Positions 57,161-64,000 of a stretch of 64,000 nucleotides of DNA are shown here, piece after piece. Each line of letters starts with the position of its first letter. The first letter of the stretch is position 1. The notes beneath the pieces were generated by a model. That model was not told the origin of the DNA and made no database searches. It saw only the letters and a list, made by a program, of their open reading frames with translations. The position numbers and the translations under genes are program-made. This DNA comes from Palsa-739 sp036512155 (GTDB lineage: Bacteria > Actinomycetota > Thermoleophilia > Gaiellales > Gaiellaceae). The DNA lies in assembly GCA_036512155.1 (NCBI GenBank), contig DATCBD010000028.1:1-64000 (forward strand). The letters are read 5' to 3'.

Positions 57161-58546
57161 GTGGAGGACCAAATCGAGCTGACTGCGGAGAGCCTGTGGA
57201 GCGATGTCTCCGGTCGCCTCAGGAGCGCCCTCAACGACACAACCTACGGAACCTGGTTCGCGCACACCGCCGGAGCGGAGCTCGACGGCGGGCGGTTCGT
57301 GCTCGGCGTCCCCAACGATTTCACCCGCGACTGGATCGAGGGCCATTTCCTCGAGCTGATCGGTGCGGCCATCCGCGACATCACCGGCGTCGCCCGGACG
57401 ATCGAGCTCCGGGTGATGGACATCTCGGCCGCCCCGGCCGGACCGGCCGAGCAGTCGTCGCCGGCGGCACCCCGGGTCGCGCCCGTCGAGCGACTCGTCC
57501 CGCACCGGCCGGAGAGCGGCGGGTTCAACGCCAAGTACACCTTCGACTCCTTCGTCATCGGGTCGTCGAACCGGTTCGCCCATGCCGCCGCGCTCGCGGT
57601 CGCCGAGGCGCCGGCGCAGGCGTACAACCCGCTCTTCATCTACGGGAGCACGGGGCTCGGCAAGACGCACCTGCTGCAGGCGATCGCGCAGTACGTGAGC
57701 GAGCACTCGCGAGACATGAGCGTCCGCTACGTCACGAGCGAGACCTTCATGAACGACTTCATCAACTCGCTCCGCGACAAGCGCATCGAGGGCTTCAAGC
57801 AGCGCTACCGGACGTACGACCTGCTCCTCATCGACGACGTGCAGTTCTTCGAGCACAAGGAGCGGATCCAGGAGGAGTTCTTCCACACGTTCAACTCCCT
57901 GTACGAGGCGGGCTCGCAGATCGTCATGTCGAGCGACCGCCCACCGCGCGACATCGCCACCCTGGAAGAGCGCTTGCGGAGCCGGTTCGAGTGGGGCCTC
58001 ATCACTGACATCCAGCCGCCCGACCTCGAGACGCGCATCGCCATCCTGCGCAAGAAGGTCAAGACGGACGGGATCCACGTCCCCGAGCCGGAGGTGCTCA
58101 CCTTCATCGCCGGCCGCGTCTCGACGAATATCCGCGAGCTCGAGGGTGCGCTCACCCGCGTCGTCGCGTTCTCGTCCCTCACCGGCCGCGCGATGTCGGT
58201 CGAGCTCTCCCAGGACGTGCTGAAGGACGTGTTCCCACAAGGCGAGGCGGCGGAGGTCTCGATCAAGCGCATCCAGGACCTCGTGGCGGAGCGCTTCAAC
58301 ATGTCGCTCGAGGAGCTCTGCGGCGACAAGCGCTCCCAAAACATCGTCTACCCGCGGCAGGTTGCGATGTACCTCTCGCGCGAGTTGACCGACTCGTCGC
58401 TGCCGAAGATCGGGAGGGAATTCGGGGGTCGCGACCACACCACCGTCATCCACGCGACCTCCAAGATCGCGCGTCTCATCCGTGAGGACAGGTCTGTGTA
58501 CAACCTCGTGCAGGAGTTGACGGCGCGGGTGAAACAGGTCCGGTAG
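57161..58546 (+). CDS. dnaA: Chromosomal replication initiator DnaA
   Basis: A 461-residue initiator. Domain I at residues 1-85, a short linker II, AAA+ domain III with LFIYGSTGLGKTHLLQAI and DLLLIDDVQFFEHKERIQEEF, and domain IV with VYPRQVAMYLSRELTDSSLPKIG and GGRDHTTVIHATSKI for DnaA-box binding. GTG 57161 gives the proper N-terminus (VEDQIELTAESLWSDV). The linker is shorter than in Streptomyces. Confidence 0.96.
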   Translation: MEDQIELTAESLWSDVSGRLRSALNDTTYGTWFAHTAGAELDGGRFVLGVPNDFTRDWIEGHFLELIGAAIRDITGVARTIELRVMDISAAPAGPAEQSSPAAPRVAPVERLVPHRPESGGFNAKYTFDSFVIGSSNRFAHAAALAVAEAPAQAYNPLFIYGSTGLGKTHLLQAIAQYVSEHSRDMSVRYVTSETFMNDFINSLRDKRIEGFKQRYRTYDLLLIDDVQFFEHKERIQEEFFHTFNSLYEAGSQIVMSSDRPPRDIATLEERLRSRFEWGLITDIQPPDLETRIAILRKKVKTDGIHVPEPEVLTFIAGRVSTNIRELEGALTRVVAFSSLTGRAMSVELSQDVLKDVFPQGEAAEVSIKRIQDLVAERFNMSLEELCGDKRSQNIVYPRQVAMYLSRELTDSSLPKIGREFGGRDHTTVIHATSKIARLIREDRSVYNLVQELTARVKQVR

Positions 58547-58675
58547 CGAAACGTCCTGTGGAAGCGCGAGACTTCTCCCCAAGCTCCACACATGGCGGAT
58601 CGCTCTCAACCATGTGGGATCGAGGCACTGTCCCCGTCATCCACACCCCCTACTACTCCTACAAGGAATATCTAG
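58547..58675. other. dnaA-dnaN intergenic region, second oriC candidate
   Basis: 129 bp with one near-consensus DnaA box TCATCCACA (58637-58645) and looser CCACA/TGTGG copies near 58556, 58590 and 58611. The last 30 bp before dnaN are AT-rich for this genome. An origin here, in the rpmH-dnaA gap, or split across both is possible. Confidence 0.45.
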
Positions 58676-59806
58676 ATGATTGAGACTGACATCGTGGTGA
58701 GCGCGGGACTGAGGATTACGTGCACCAAGGACGAGCTCGCGCAGGCGCTCGGCGTCGTTGCGCGTGCGTTGTCGACTCGTACGTCTGTGCAGATCTTGTC
58801 CGGGGTCCTGTTGGAAGCTCGCGCCGGTGAGTTGCGCCTGGCGGCGACCGACATGGAGCTGTCGCTGCGCGCGAGCGTTCCGGCGCAGATCGAAGGGGAC
58901 GGAGCCATCGTCCTTCCGGGGAAGACGCTTGTCGACATCTCGCGCCTGCTGCCGGGCGACGAGGTGACGATCGAGCACCGGCCGGCGGAGTCGGTCGTGC
59001 ACGTCACCGCCGGGACGGCGAGCTACACGCTGAACACGTACAATCCTGAAGACTTCCCGCGTTTGCCGGAGCTGGACGCTGTGTCGACGTTCAGCGTCGA
59101 GCGTGAATCGCTGCTGGAGACGATCGGCCGCGTCGCCAGAGCTGCGTCGCGCGACGAGTCGCGCCCGGTGCTCACCGGCATCCTCGTGCAGTTCGGCGGC
59201 GGCAAGCTCATCATGGCCGCAACCGATTCGTACCGGCTGGCGGTCAAGGAGACCTCCTTCAGCGGCACCGTTCCCGACCTGGAGGCGATCGTGCCGGGGC
59301 GCGCGCTCCAGGAGTTGGCCCGTATCGCCACCTCCGGCGACGAGGTCGAGATCGGCGTGCAGGAGAACCAGGTGCTCTTCTCCACCGACGGCGTTTGGCT
59401 CACGACGCGCCGCATCGACGGCCAGTTCCCGAACTACCGGCAGCTGCTGCCGGAGGCGTTCGAGCATGAGCTCACGCTGCCGCGGGTGGAGCTTCTCGAC
59501 GTCATCCGCCGCGCGTCGGTGATGATCCAGCGGTCGACGCCGCTGCAGCTGCGCTTCGCCGAGGGTGAGCTGACCGTGATCGCGCGGACGCACGAGGTGG
59601 GCGAGTCGACGGAGTCGCTTCCGGTCGCCTACACGGGCGACGTGCTCGAGATCGGGTTCAACGCCGACTTCCTCCGAGACGGCCTCGAGCTGCTCGACAG
59701 CGACGACGTACGCGTGAAGCTCATCAGCCCGCTCCGGCCGGCGGTGATCCAGGGCGAGGGCGACGACTTCACGTACCTCGTCATGCCCATCCGTCTGCCC
59801 GGCTGA
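58676..59806 (+). CDS. dnaN: DNA polymerase III sliding clamp (beta subunit)
   Basis: A 376-residue clamp of three similar domains. LSGVLLEARAGELRLAATDMELSL, FPRLPELDAVSTFSVE, VLTGILVQFGGGKLIMAATDSYRLAV and the final FTYLVMPIRLPG (hydrophobic-cleft end) are typical. AAGGA sits about 9 nt before ATG 58676. It is followed one base later by the recF start. Confidence 0.96.
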   Translation: MIETDIVVSAGLRITCTKDELAQALGVVARALSTRTSVQILSGVLLEARAGELRLAATDMELSLRASVPAQIEGDGAIVLPGKTLVDISRLLPGDEVTIEHRPAESVVHVTAGTASYTLNTYNPEDFPRLPELDAVSTFSVERESLLETIGRVARAASRDESRPVLTGILVQFGGGKLIMAATDSYRLAVKETSFSGTVPDLEAIVPGRALQELARIATSGDEVEIGVQENQVLFSTDGVWLTTRRIDGQFPNYRQLLPEAFEHELTLPRVELLDVIRRASVMIQRSTPLQLRFAEGELTVIARTHEVGESTESLPVAYTGDVLEIGFNADFLRDGLELLDSDDVRVKLISPLRPAVIQGEGDDFTYLVMPIRLPG

Positions 59807-59807
59807 C

Positions 59808-60863
59808 CTGATCGTCGAGGCGGTCTCGCTCCGCAGCTTCCGGTCGTACGAGCGGCTCGAGCTCACGCTCGGGCCGGGGTTGGTTCTCGCGACGGGGCCG
59901 AACGGAGCGGGCAAGACGAACCTGCTCGAGGCGCTGCACGTCGCCACGCAGGGGTTCTCGCCGCGCACGCGCAACGACCGGCAGCTGATCCGGTTCGGAG
60001 ACGAGGCGGCGCGGGTCGCCGTGCAGGGCCGCCGCGCAGACGTGCCCGTCGGCGTGGAGGTGAAGCTCGAGGCCGGGGCGGCGAAGCACGCGACTCTGAA
60101 CGGCGCTCCGCTGCGCAGCGTGGAGCAGCTGCGCGCCGAGCTGACGACGCTCGTCTTCACTCCCGACCGTCTCGGCGTCGTCAAGGGGGCACCGGCCGCA
60201 CGGCGCGCGTACTTCGATCGCGCGCTCGGCCGTCTGACTCCCGCCCGTGCGCAGCTGCCGGCGGATTACGGCGGCGTCGTCGCGCAGCGCAACGCGTCGT
60301 TACGACGGCTATTCGCAGGCGCGTCCACGCGGGACGCCATTGCTCCCTGGACGCAGCAGGTCGCGGAGCTCGGCGCGCAGCTCGTCGCCGCGCGGCGTGA
60401 GGTGCTGGAGCTGCTCGGCCCGCCGTTCGCCGAGCACGCGGCTGCGTTCGGGCTCGACGGCGCGGAGCTGCGCTACGACGGCGAGCCTCCGACCGTCGAG
60501 CTGCTGGAGACGCGCCTCGACCGCGACCTCGAGCGGGGCGTGACCGGTGCAGGCCCCCACCTCGACGACGTTCTCGTCGCTGCCGCCGGCCGCGATCTCC
60601 GCAGCTTCGGCTCGCAGGGAGAGCAGCGGTTGGCCGTGCTGGCGCTCCTGCTGGCCGAGGCAGATCTCGTCGTCGAGCGCCGCGGCTTCCCGCCGCTCCT
60701 GCTGCTCGACGACGTTCTGTCCGAGCTCGATCCCGGCCGCCGCCGCATCCTGGCCGAGCGCGTCGCCGGGCGCGGCCAGACACTCATCACGGCGACCGAT
60801 CCGGCGATGCTGCCTGCGAACCCGGACCAGCTGGTGGAGGTGCGCGACGGAACCGCTCGGTGA
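59808..60863 (+). CDS. recF: DNA repair/replication protein RecF, CTG start
   Basis: A 351-residue SMC-like ATPase. Read from CTG 59808, the N-terminus is LIVEAVSLRSFRSYERLELTL, which aligns with the conserved RecF start; Walker A TGPNGAGKTNLLEAL, LVFTPDRLGVVKGAPAARRAYFD, signature QGEQRLAVLALLLAE and Walker B LLLLDDVLSELDPGRR follow. No ATG/GTG/TTG exists in frame until TTG 59877/59880, which would remove the first strand. CTG lies one base after the dnaN stop. Confidence 0.92.
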   Translation: MIVEAVSLRSFRSYERLELTLGPGLVLATGPNGAGKTNLLEALHVATQGFSPRTRNDRQLIRFGDEAARVAVQGRRADVPVGVEVKLEAGAAKHATLNGAPLRSVEQLRAELTTLVFTPDRLGVVKGAPAARRAYFDRALGRLTPARAQLPADYGGVVAQRNASLRRLFAGASTRDAIAPWTQQVAELGAQLVAARREVLELLGPPFAEHAAAFGLDGAELRYDGEPPTVELLETRLDRDLERGVTGAGPHLDDVLVAAAGRDLRSFGSQGEQRLAVLALLLAEADLVVERRGFPPLLLLDDVLSELDPGRRRILAERVAGRGQTLITATDPAMLPANPDQLVEVRDGTAR

Positions 60864-61293
60864 CGACGTCAAGCGCGAGCTCGGACGGTTCGGCGCCCAG
60901 GGCGCGATCGGCGAGGCGGTTGACGCTTGGCCAGCAGCCGTCGGCGTGGAGATCGCGCGCAGCGCCTGGCCGGCACGCTTTACGCGCGACGGCACGCTGA
61001 TCGTCCACACCCGCGACTCCGTGTGGGCGTTCGAATTGACACAGCGTGCAGGCGAAATTCAAGAGCGCCTGGAAGGCGTGAAAGCAGTGAAGTTCGTCCC
61101 CGGGCCACTCCCCGAGGCAGCGGTTGAAGCCCCACCGGCGACCCCTCAGGGGTCGCCCCCGGCACCGACTCCGGAGCAATCGGAATTGGCGGCGAAATGG
61201 GCGTCGGAGATCGACGACGAAGACCTCCGCAAACTCGTTGCGAAAGCTGCCGAAGCATCCCTCGCAAACGCCCCGAACGACCGCTCGTTCTGA
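60847..61293 (+). CDS. dciA: DciA/DUF721 family protein, no ordinary start codon (ACG proposed)
   Basis: About 148 residues. PLGDDVKRELGRFG, then AWPAAVGVEIARSAWPARFTRDGTL and TRDSVWAFELTQRAGEIQERL match the DUF721 (DciA) helicase-loader family found between recF and gyrB. No ATG, GTG or TTG occurs in frame near the needed N-terminus. ACG 60847 has GGAGG exactly 6 nt upstream and yields M-E-P-L-G-D-D; CTG 60814 is the next choice. The frame overlaps recF by 17 bp from ACG. The acidic C-tail follows a Pro-rich linker. Confidence 0.75.
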   Translation, partial: TEPLGDDVKRELGRFGAQGAIGEAVDAWPAAVGVEIARSAWPARFTRDGTLIVHTRDSVWAFELTQRAGEIQERLEGVKAVKFVPGPLPEAAVEAPPATPQGSPPAPTPEQSELAAKWASEIDDEDLRKLVAKAAEASLANAPNDRSF

Positions 61294-61299
61294 TACACT
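61291..61299 (+). promoter_or_regulatory. Extended -10 promoter-like element for gyrB
   Basis: TGATACACT fits TGn-TAnnnT. Its TGA is also the stop codon of the dciA frame. A transcript from here would start near 61306, at the base of the hairpin. Confidence 0.45.
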
Positions 61300-61306
61300 T
61301 TGGGGT

Positions 61307-61338
61307 GCCCGCAAATGTGGGATTTGCAGGGCTTTTTT
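61307..61338 (+). terminator. Intrinsic terminator-like hairpin abutting gyrB
   Basis: GCCCGCAAAT (61307-61316) pairs with ATTTGC-A-GGGC (61322-61332, one bulged A) and is followed by six Ts. The T-run ends one base before the gyrB ATG-containing codon (ATG 61340). It could end the dnaN-recF-dciA transcript, or act as an attenuator in a gyrB leader. A 10-codon ORF (M-W-D-L-Q-G-F-F-H-G, 61315-61347) starts at the loop and overlaps the gyrB start. Confidence 0.7.
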
Positions 61339-61339
61339 C

Positions 61340-63730
61340 ATGGCTGAAGACGTCTATACCGCAAAGGACATCACCGTGCTCGAAGGCCTCGAGCCGGTCA
61401 GGCTCCGTCCGGGCATGTACATCGGCTCGACGGGCCAGCGAGGCCTCCATCATCTCGTCTACGAGGTGGTCGACAACTCGGTCGACGAGGCCCTCGCAGG
61501 CCGCAACGACCGCATCGAGGTGAACCTCCATCCGGACCATTCGGTGACCGTCCGGGACTGGGGCCACGGCATTCCCGTCGACCTCATGCCGGAGCAGAAT
61601 CTGCCGGCGCTGACGGTCGTCCTGACGAAGCTCCACGCCGGCGGCAAGTTTGGCGGCGACGGCTACAAGGTCTCCGGCGGCCTGCACGGCGTTGGTCTCT
61701 CCGTCGTGAACGCGCTGTCCGAGTGGCTGATCGCCGAAGTGCGCCGCGACGGCAAGACCTATCGGCAGGAGTTCGCGCGCGGCGTCCCGCAGGGCGACAT
61801 GGAGATCGTCGGCGACGCGGCTCTCGACGACACCGGCACGACCATCTCGTTCATGCCGGACACGGAGATCTTTGAGGAGATCGACATCGACGCCGCCACC
61901 GTGACGCAGCGTCTGCGCGAGACCGCGTTCCTCACGAAGGGCCTGCGCATCAAGCTCACCGACGAGCGCGCCGACGGCAAGACGGTCGAGTTCCACTACG
62001 AGGGCGGCATCCGCGACTTCGTCTCGTACATCAACGAGCAGAAGGACGCGATCCACAAGCACATCGTCTACTTCGAGGGCGAGACCGATCAGGGCGCGGC
62101 CGAGGTGGCGATGCAGTGGAACAACTCGTACCAGGAGTCGGTCTTCACGTTCGCCAACAACATCAACACGGTCGAGGGTGGCTCGCACCTCTCCGGCTTC
62201 CGTAGCGCGCTCACGAGCACGCTCAACCGGAAGGCGCAGGACATGAAGCTCCTGAAGAAGGACGAGAAGCTCGAGGGCGAGGACGTGCGCGAAGGGCTCG
62301 CAGCCGTCGTGTCCGTGAAGCTGCGCAACCCGCAGTTCGAGGGCCAGACGAAGACGAAGCTCGGGAACCCCGGCGTCGAGGGCCTCGTGCAGACGACGGT
62401 GAACGCGAATCTCGCGCAGTTCCTCGAGGAGAACCCGCAGGATGCGCGCGCCATCATCAACAAGACGATTGCGGCGATGCGCGCGCGCATGGCGGCGCGC
62501 AAAGCGCGCGAGCTGACGCGGCGCAAGTCCGCGCTCGACAGTTCGTCGCTGCCCGGCAAGCTCGCCGACTGCTCCATTCGCGACCCGGAGGCGGCCGAGC
62601 TCTACATCGTCGAGGGCGACTCGGCAGGCGGTAGCGCGAAGATGGGCCGCGACCGCACGTACCAGGCGATCCTGCCGCTGCGCGGGAAGATCATCAACAG
62701 TGAGAAGAACCGCATCAATAAGGTGCTCTCGAACAACGAGATCCAGGCGATGATCACCGCCATCGGCACGGGGATCGGCGACGAGTTCAACATCGAGGGG
62801 CTTCGCTACCACCGCATCGTCCTGATGACGGACGCCGACGTCGACGGATCGCACATCCGCACGCTCGTGCTCACGTTCCTGTACCGGCACATGAAGGAGC
62901 TGTTCGAGCGCGGCCACATCTACATCGCCGTGCCACCGCTGTACAAGGTGAAGCTCGGCAGTCAGGAGTACTACTTCGAGAAGGACTCGCAGCTCGAGGA
63001 TCTGCTCGTACGCGAACGCTTCGGCGACCTCGAAGTGCACGACCGCGACGGCAACGAAGTGAAGCTGACCGAAGCGCGCTGGAAGCGGTTCACGTCCGCG
63101 CTCGCCGAGTTCGAAGGTTGGTCTGCGCGCCTGCGCGCCGACTTCGGCCACCACGCCGCGGATCTCGTCATCTCGCACCGGCTCGTGGAGCTGGAGGCGC
63201 TGACACCGGCCGACGTCGAGCAGGCCCTCGCAAAGCTGCCGGCGAACGGCTTCACGCTCTCGGTGCTCGAGCGGGACGCCGACGGGCTGCGCGTGAAGAT
63301 CGTCGAGGAGTCGACGTCGTCGGCGGAGATGGTGCGGCTGTCGGCAGAGCTGCTCTCGTCGCCGATCTACGCACATCTCCGCAAGGCGCATGCGCGGCTC
63401 GCCGAGGTGGCCGGCTCGCCGCCGTTTACGCTCCAGCTCGGCAAGAAGACCGGCGTCGCGCAGACGTTCTCGGAGCTGCGCACGACCGCGCTCGACCTTG
63501 CGAAGGAGGTCGGCATCCAGCTGTCGCGCTTCAAGGGCCTCGGCGAGATGAACGAGTCGCAGCTCTGGGAAACGACCATGGATCCGGCCCGGCGGCTGAT
63601 GATTCGCGTCGACGTCGAGGACGCGCACGCCGCCGACCAGCTCTTCTCGATGCTGATGGGAGACCAGGTGGAACCGCGCCGCGTCTTCATCGAGGAGAAC
63701 GCAAAAGACGTGAAGTTCCTCGATGTCTGA
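61340..63730 (+). CDS. gyrB: DNA gyrase subunit B
   Basis: A 796-residue type II topoisomerase ATPase subunit. GHKL site: RPGMYIGSTG, VVDNSVDEALAG, GHGIPVD, YKVSGGLHGVGLSVVNALS. Toprim: YIVEGDSAGGSAKMGRDR, DADVDGSHIRTL. The ~160-residue stretch after the Toprim core (KLGSQEYYFEKDSQLEDLL onward) is the insert that makes it longer than the ~640-residue actinobacterial form and more like E. coli GyrB (804). The C-terminal SRFKGLGEMNESQLWETTMDP is intact. It overlaps gyrA by 8 bp. Confidence 0.96.
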   Translation: MAEDVYTAKDITVLEGLEPVRLRPGMYIGSTGQRGLHHLVYEVVDNSVDEALAGRNDRIEVNLHPDHSVTVRDWGHGIPVDLMPEQNLPALTVVLTKLHAGGKFGGDGYKVSGGLHGVGLSVVNALSEWLIAEVRRDGKTYRQEFARGVPQGDMEIVGDAALDDTGTTISFMPDTEIFEEIDIDAATVTQRLRETAFLTKGLRIKLTDERADGKTVEFHYEGGIRDFVSYINEQKDAIHKHIVYFEGETDQGAAEVAMQWNNSYQESVFTFANNINTVEGGSHLSGFRSALTSTLNRKAQDMKLLKKDEKLEGEDVREGLAAVVSVKLRNPQFEGQTKTKLGNPGVEGLVQTTVNANLAQFLEENPQDARAIINKTIAAMRARMAARKARELTRRKSALDSSSLPGKLADCSIRDPEAAELYIVEGDSAGGSAKMGRDRTYQAILPLRGKIINSEKNRINKVLSNNEIQAMITAIGTGIGDEFNIEGLRYHRIVLMTDADVDGSHIRTLVLTFLYRHMKELFERGHIYIAVPPLYKVKLGSQEYYFEKDSQLEDLLVRERFGDLEVHDRDGNEVKLTEARWKRFTSALAEFEGWSARLRADFGHHAADLVISHRLVELEALTPADVEQALAKLPANGFTLSVLERDADGLRVKIVEESTSSAEMVRLSAELLSSPIYAHLRKAHARLAEVAGSPPFTLQLGKKTGVAQTFSELRTTALDLAKEVGIQLSRFKGLGEMNESQLWETTMDPARRLMIRVDVEDAHAADQLFSMLMGDQVEPRRVFIEENAKDVKFLDV

Positions 63731-64000
63731 GCTGGATACGGGCGCGATCGACCGCGGCCGCGTTGAGCCGCGCGAGCTCGAGCAGGAGATGCGCTCGAGC
63801 TTCCTCGACTACGCGATGTCGGTCATCGTGTCGCGTGCGTTGCCGGACGTGCGCGACGGTTTGAAGCCCGTGCACCGGCGCGTGCTGTACGGCATGCACG
63901 AAGCGGGCCTGCAGCCGAACCGGCCATACAAGAAGTCCGCCGCCACCGTCGGCGACGTGATGGGCAAGTACCACCCGCACGGCGACCAGGCGATCTACGA
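63723..64000 (+). CDS. gyrA: DNA gyrase subunit A (5' part, cut by window end)
   Basis: The first 92 codons. VEPRELEQEMRSSFLDYAMS, ALPDVRDGLKPVHRRVLYGM and KKSAATVGDVMGKYHPHGD match GyrA N-terminus exactly, up to just before the catalytic Tyr. ATG 63723 overlaps the gyrB stop. No quinolone-resistance call is possible beyond the visible AATVGDVMGKYHPHGDQAIY region. Confidence 0.95.
   Translation, partial: MSELDTGAIDRGRVEPRELEQEMRSSFLDYAMSVIVSRALPDVRDGLKPVHRRVLYGMHEAGLQPNRPYKKSAATVGDVMGKYHPHGDQAIY

Noticed and set aside
60980..63628. 882-codon minus-strand ORF opposite dciA/gyrB
   Set aside because: Antisense shadow of gyrB, whose motifs are unambiguous.

Overview
The window looks like a chromosomal segment around the replication origin of a high-GC actinobacterium. 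My best guess is the class Thermoleophilia (Gaiellales or Solirubrobacterales type). This rests on the gene mix and codon style: an F420-type PPOX protein, DUF1385, BFN nuclease, NodI/NodJ-like exporter, MqnP-like UbiA, and rpmH next to dnaA. No database search was possible. Genes are tightly packed with many 1-4 bp ATGA/GTGA/TGATG overlaps, and no stretch over 300 bp lacks a gene.

Layout. 1-12.99 kb: a Cys-rich mini-ORF, a three-module RHH-ClpN-DUF4177-like protein, a shortened YchF, an ECF sigma factor, methylmalonyl-CoA epimerase, an FtsH-type protease, a PPOX protein, and an operon of pabB, pabC, DUF1385 and pncB. These are followed by an M20 peptidase, rarA, a hydrolase and arginase. 13-28 kb: a response regulator, tRNA-Phe and a near-complete purine salvage/catabolism locus. 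One arm (minus) encodes xanthine dehydrogenase; a BMP-type nucleoside ABC importer lies directly downstream on the same strand. The other arm (plus) encodes adenine deaminase, 8-oxoguanine deaminase, HIU hydrolase, OHCU decarboxylase, the membrane urate oxidase PuuD and a DUF3830 protein. An allantoate-amidohydrolase-like gene converges on it.

28-35 kb: one long minus-strand operon, ccmABCD-ccsA-hemACD-SAM hydrolase-methyltransferase, ties cytochrome c heme handling to heme synthesis. 35-43 kb: OsmC, then a minus operon rsbW-like-otsA-moaC-moaB-ubiA, a two-component system and a degenerate M28 membrane protein. 43-53.6 kb: moeA, PBP1, MscS, DUF2203, CPBP protease, BFN nuclease, tRNA-Ile, ABC exporter, parB and parA. 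53.6-64 kb: the origin region, with rsmG, jag, yidC, yidD, rnpA and rpmH running left and dnaA, dnaN, recF, dciA, gyrB and gyrA running right.

Two sequence-level patterns stand out. (1) At four divergent gene pairs both genes start with GTG, lack a Shine-Dalgarno, and sit 6-7 nt from -10-like hexamers that overlap one another on opposite strands. This looks like compact bidirectional leaderless promoters; further single leaderless starts occur nearby. (2) Five conserved genes (otsA, moaB, rsmG, recF with CTG; dciA with ACG) have no ATG/GTG/TTG at the position homology demands. Their only near-cognate codon lies at, or very near, the stop of the preceding gene, which suggests coupled initiation at non-AUG codons. 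gyrB also carries a terminator-like hairpin abutting its start codon.
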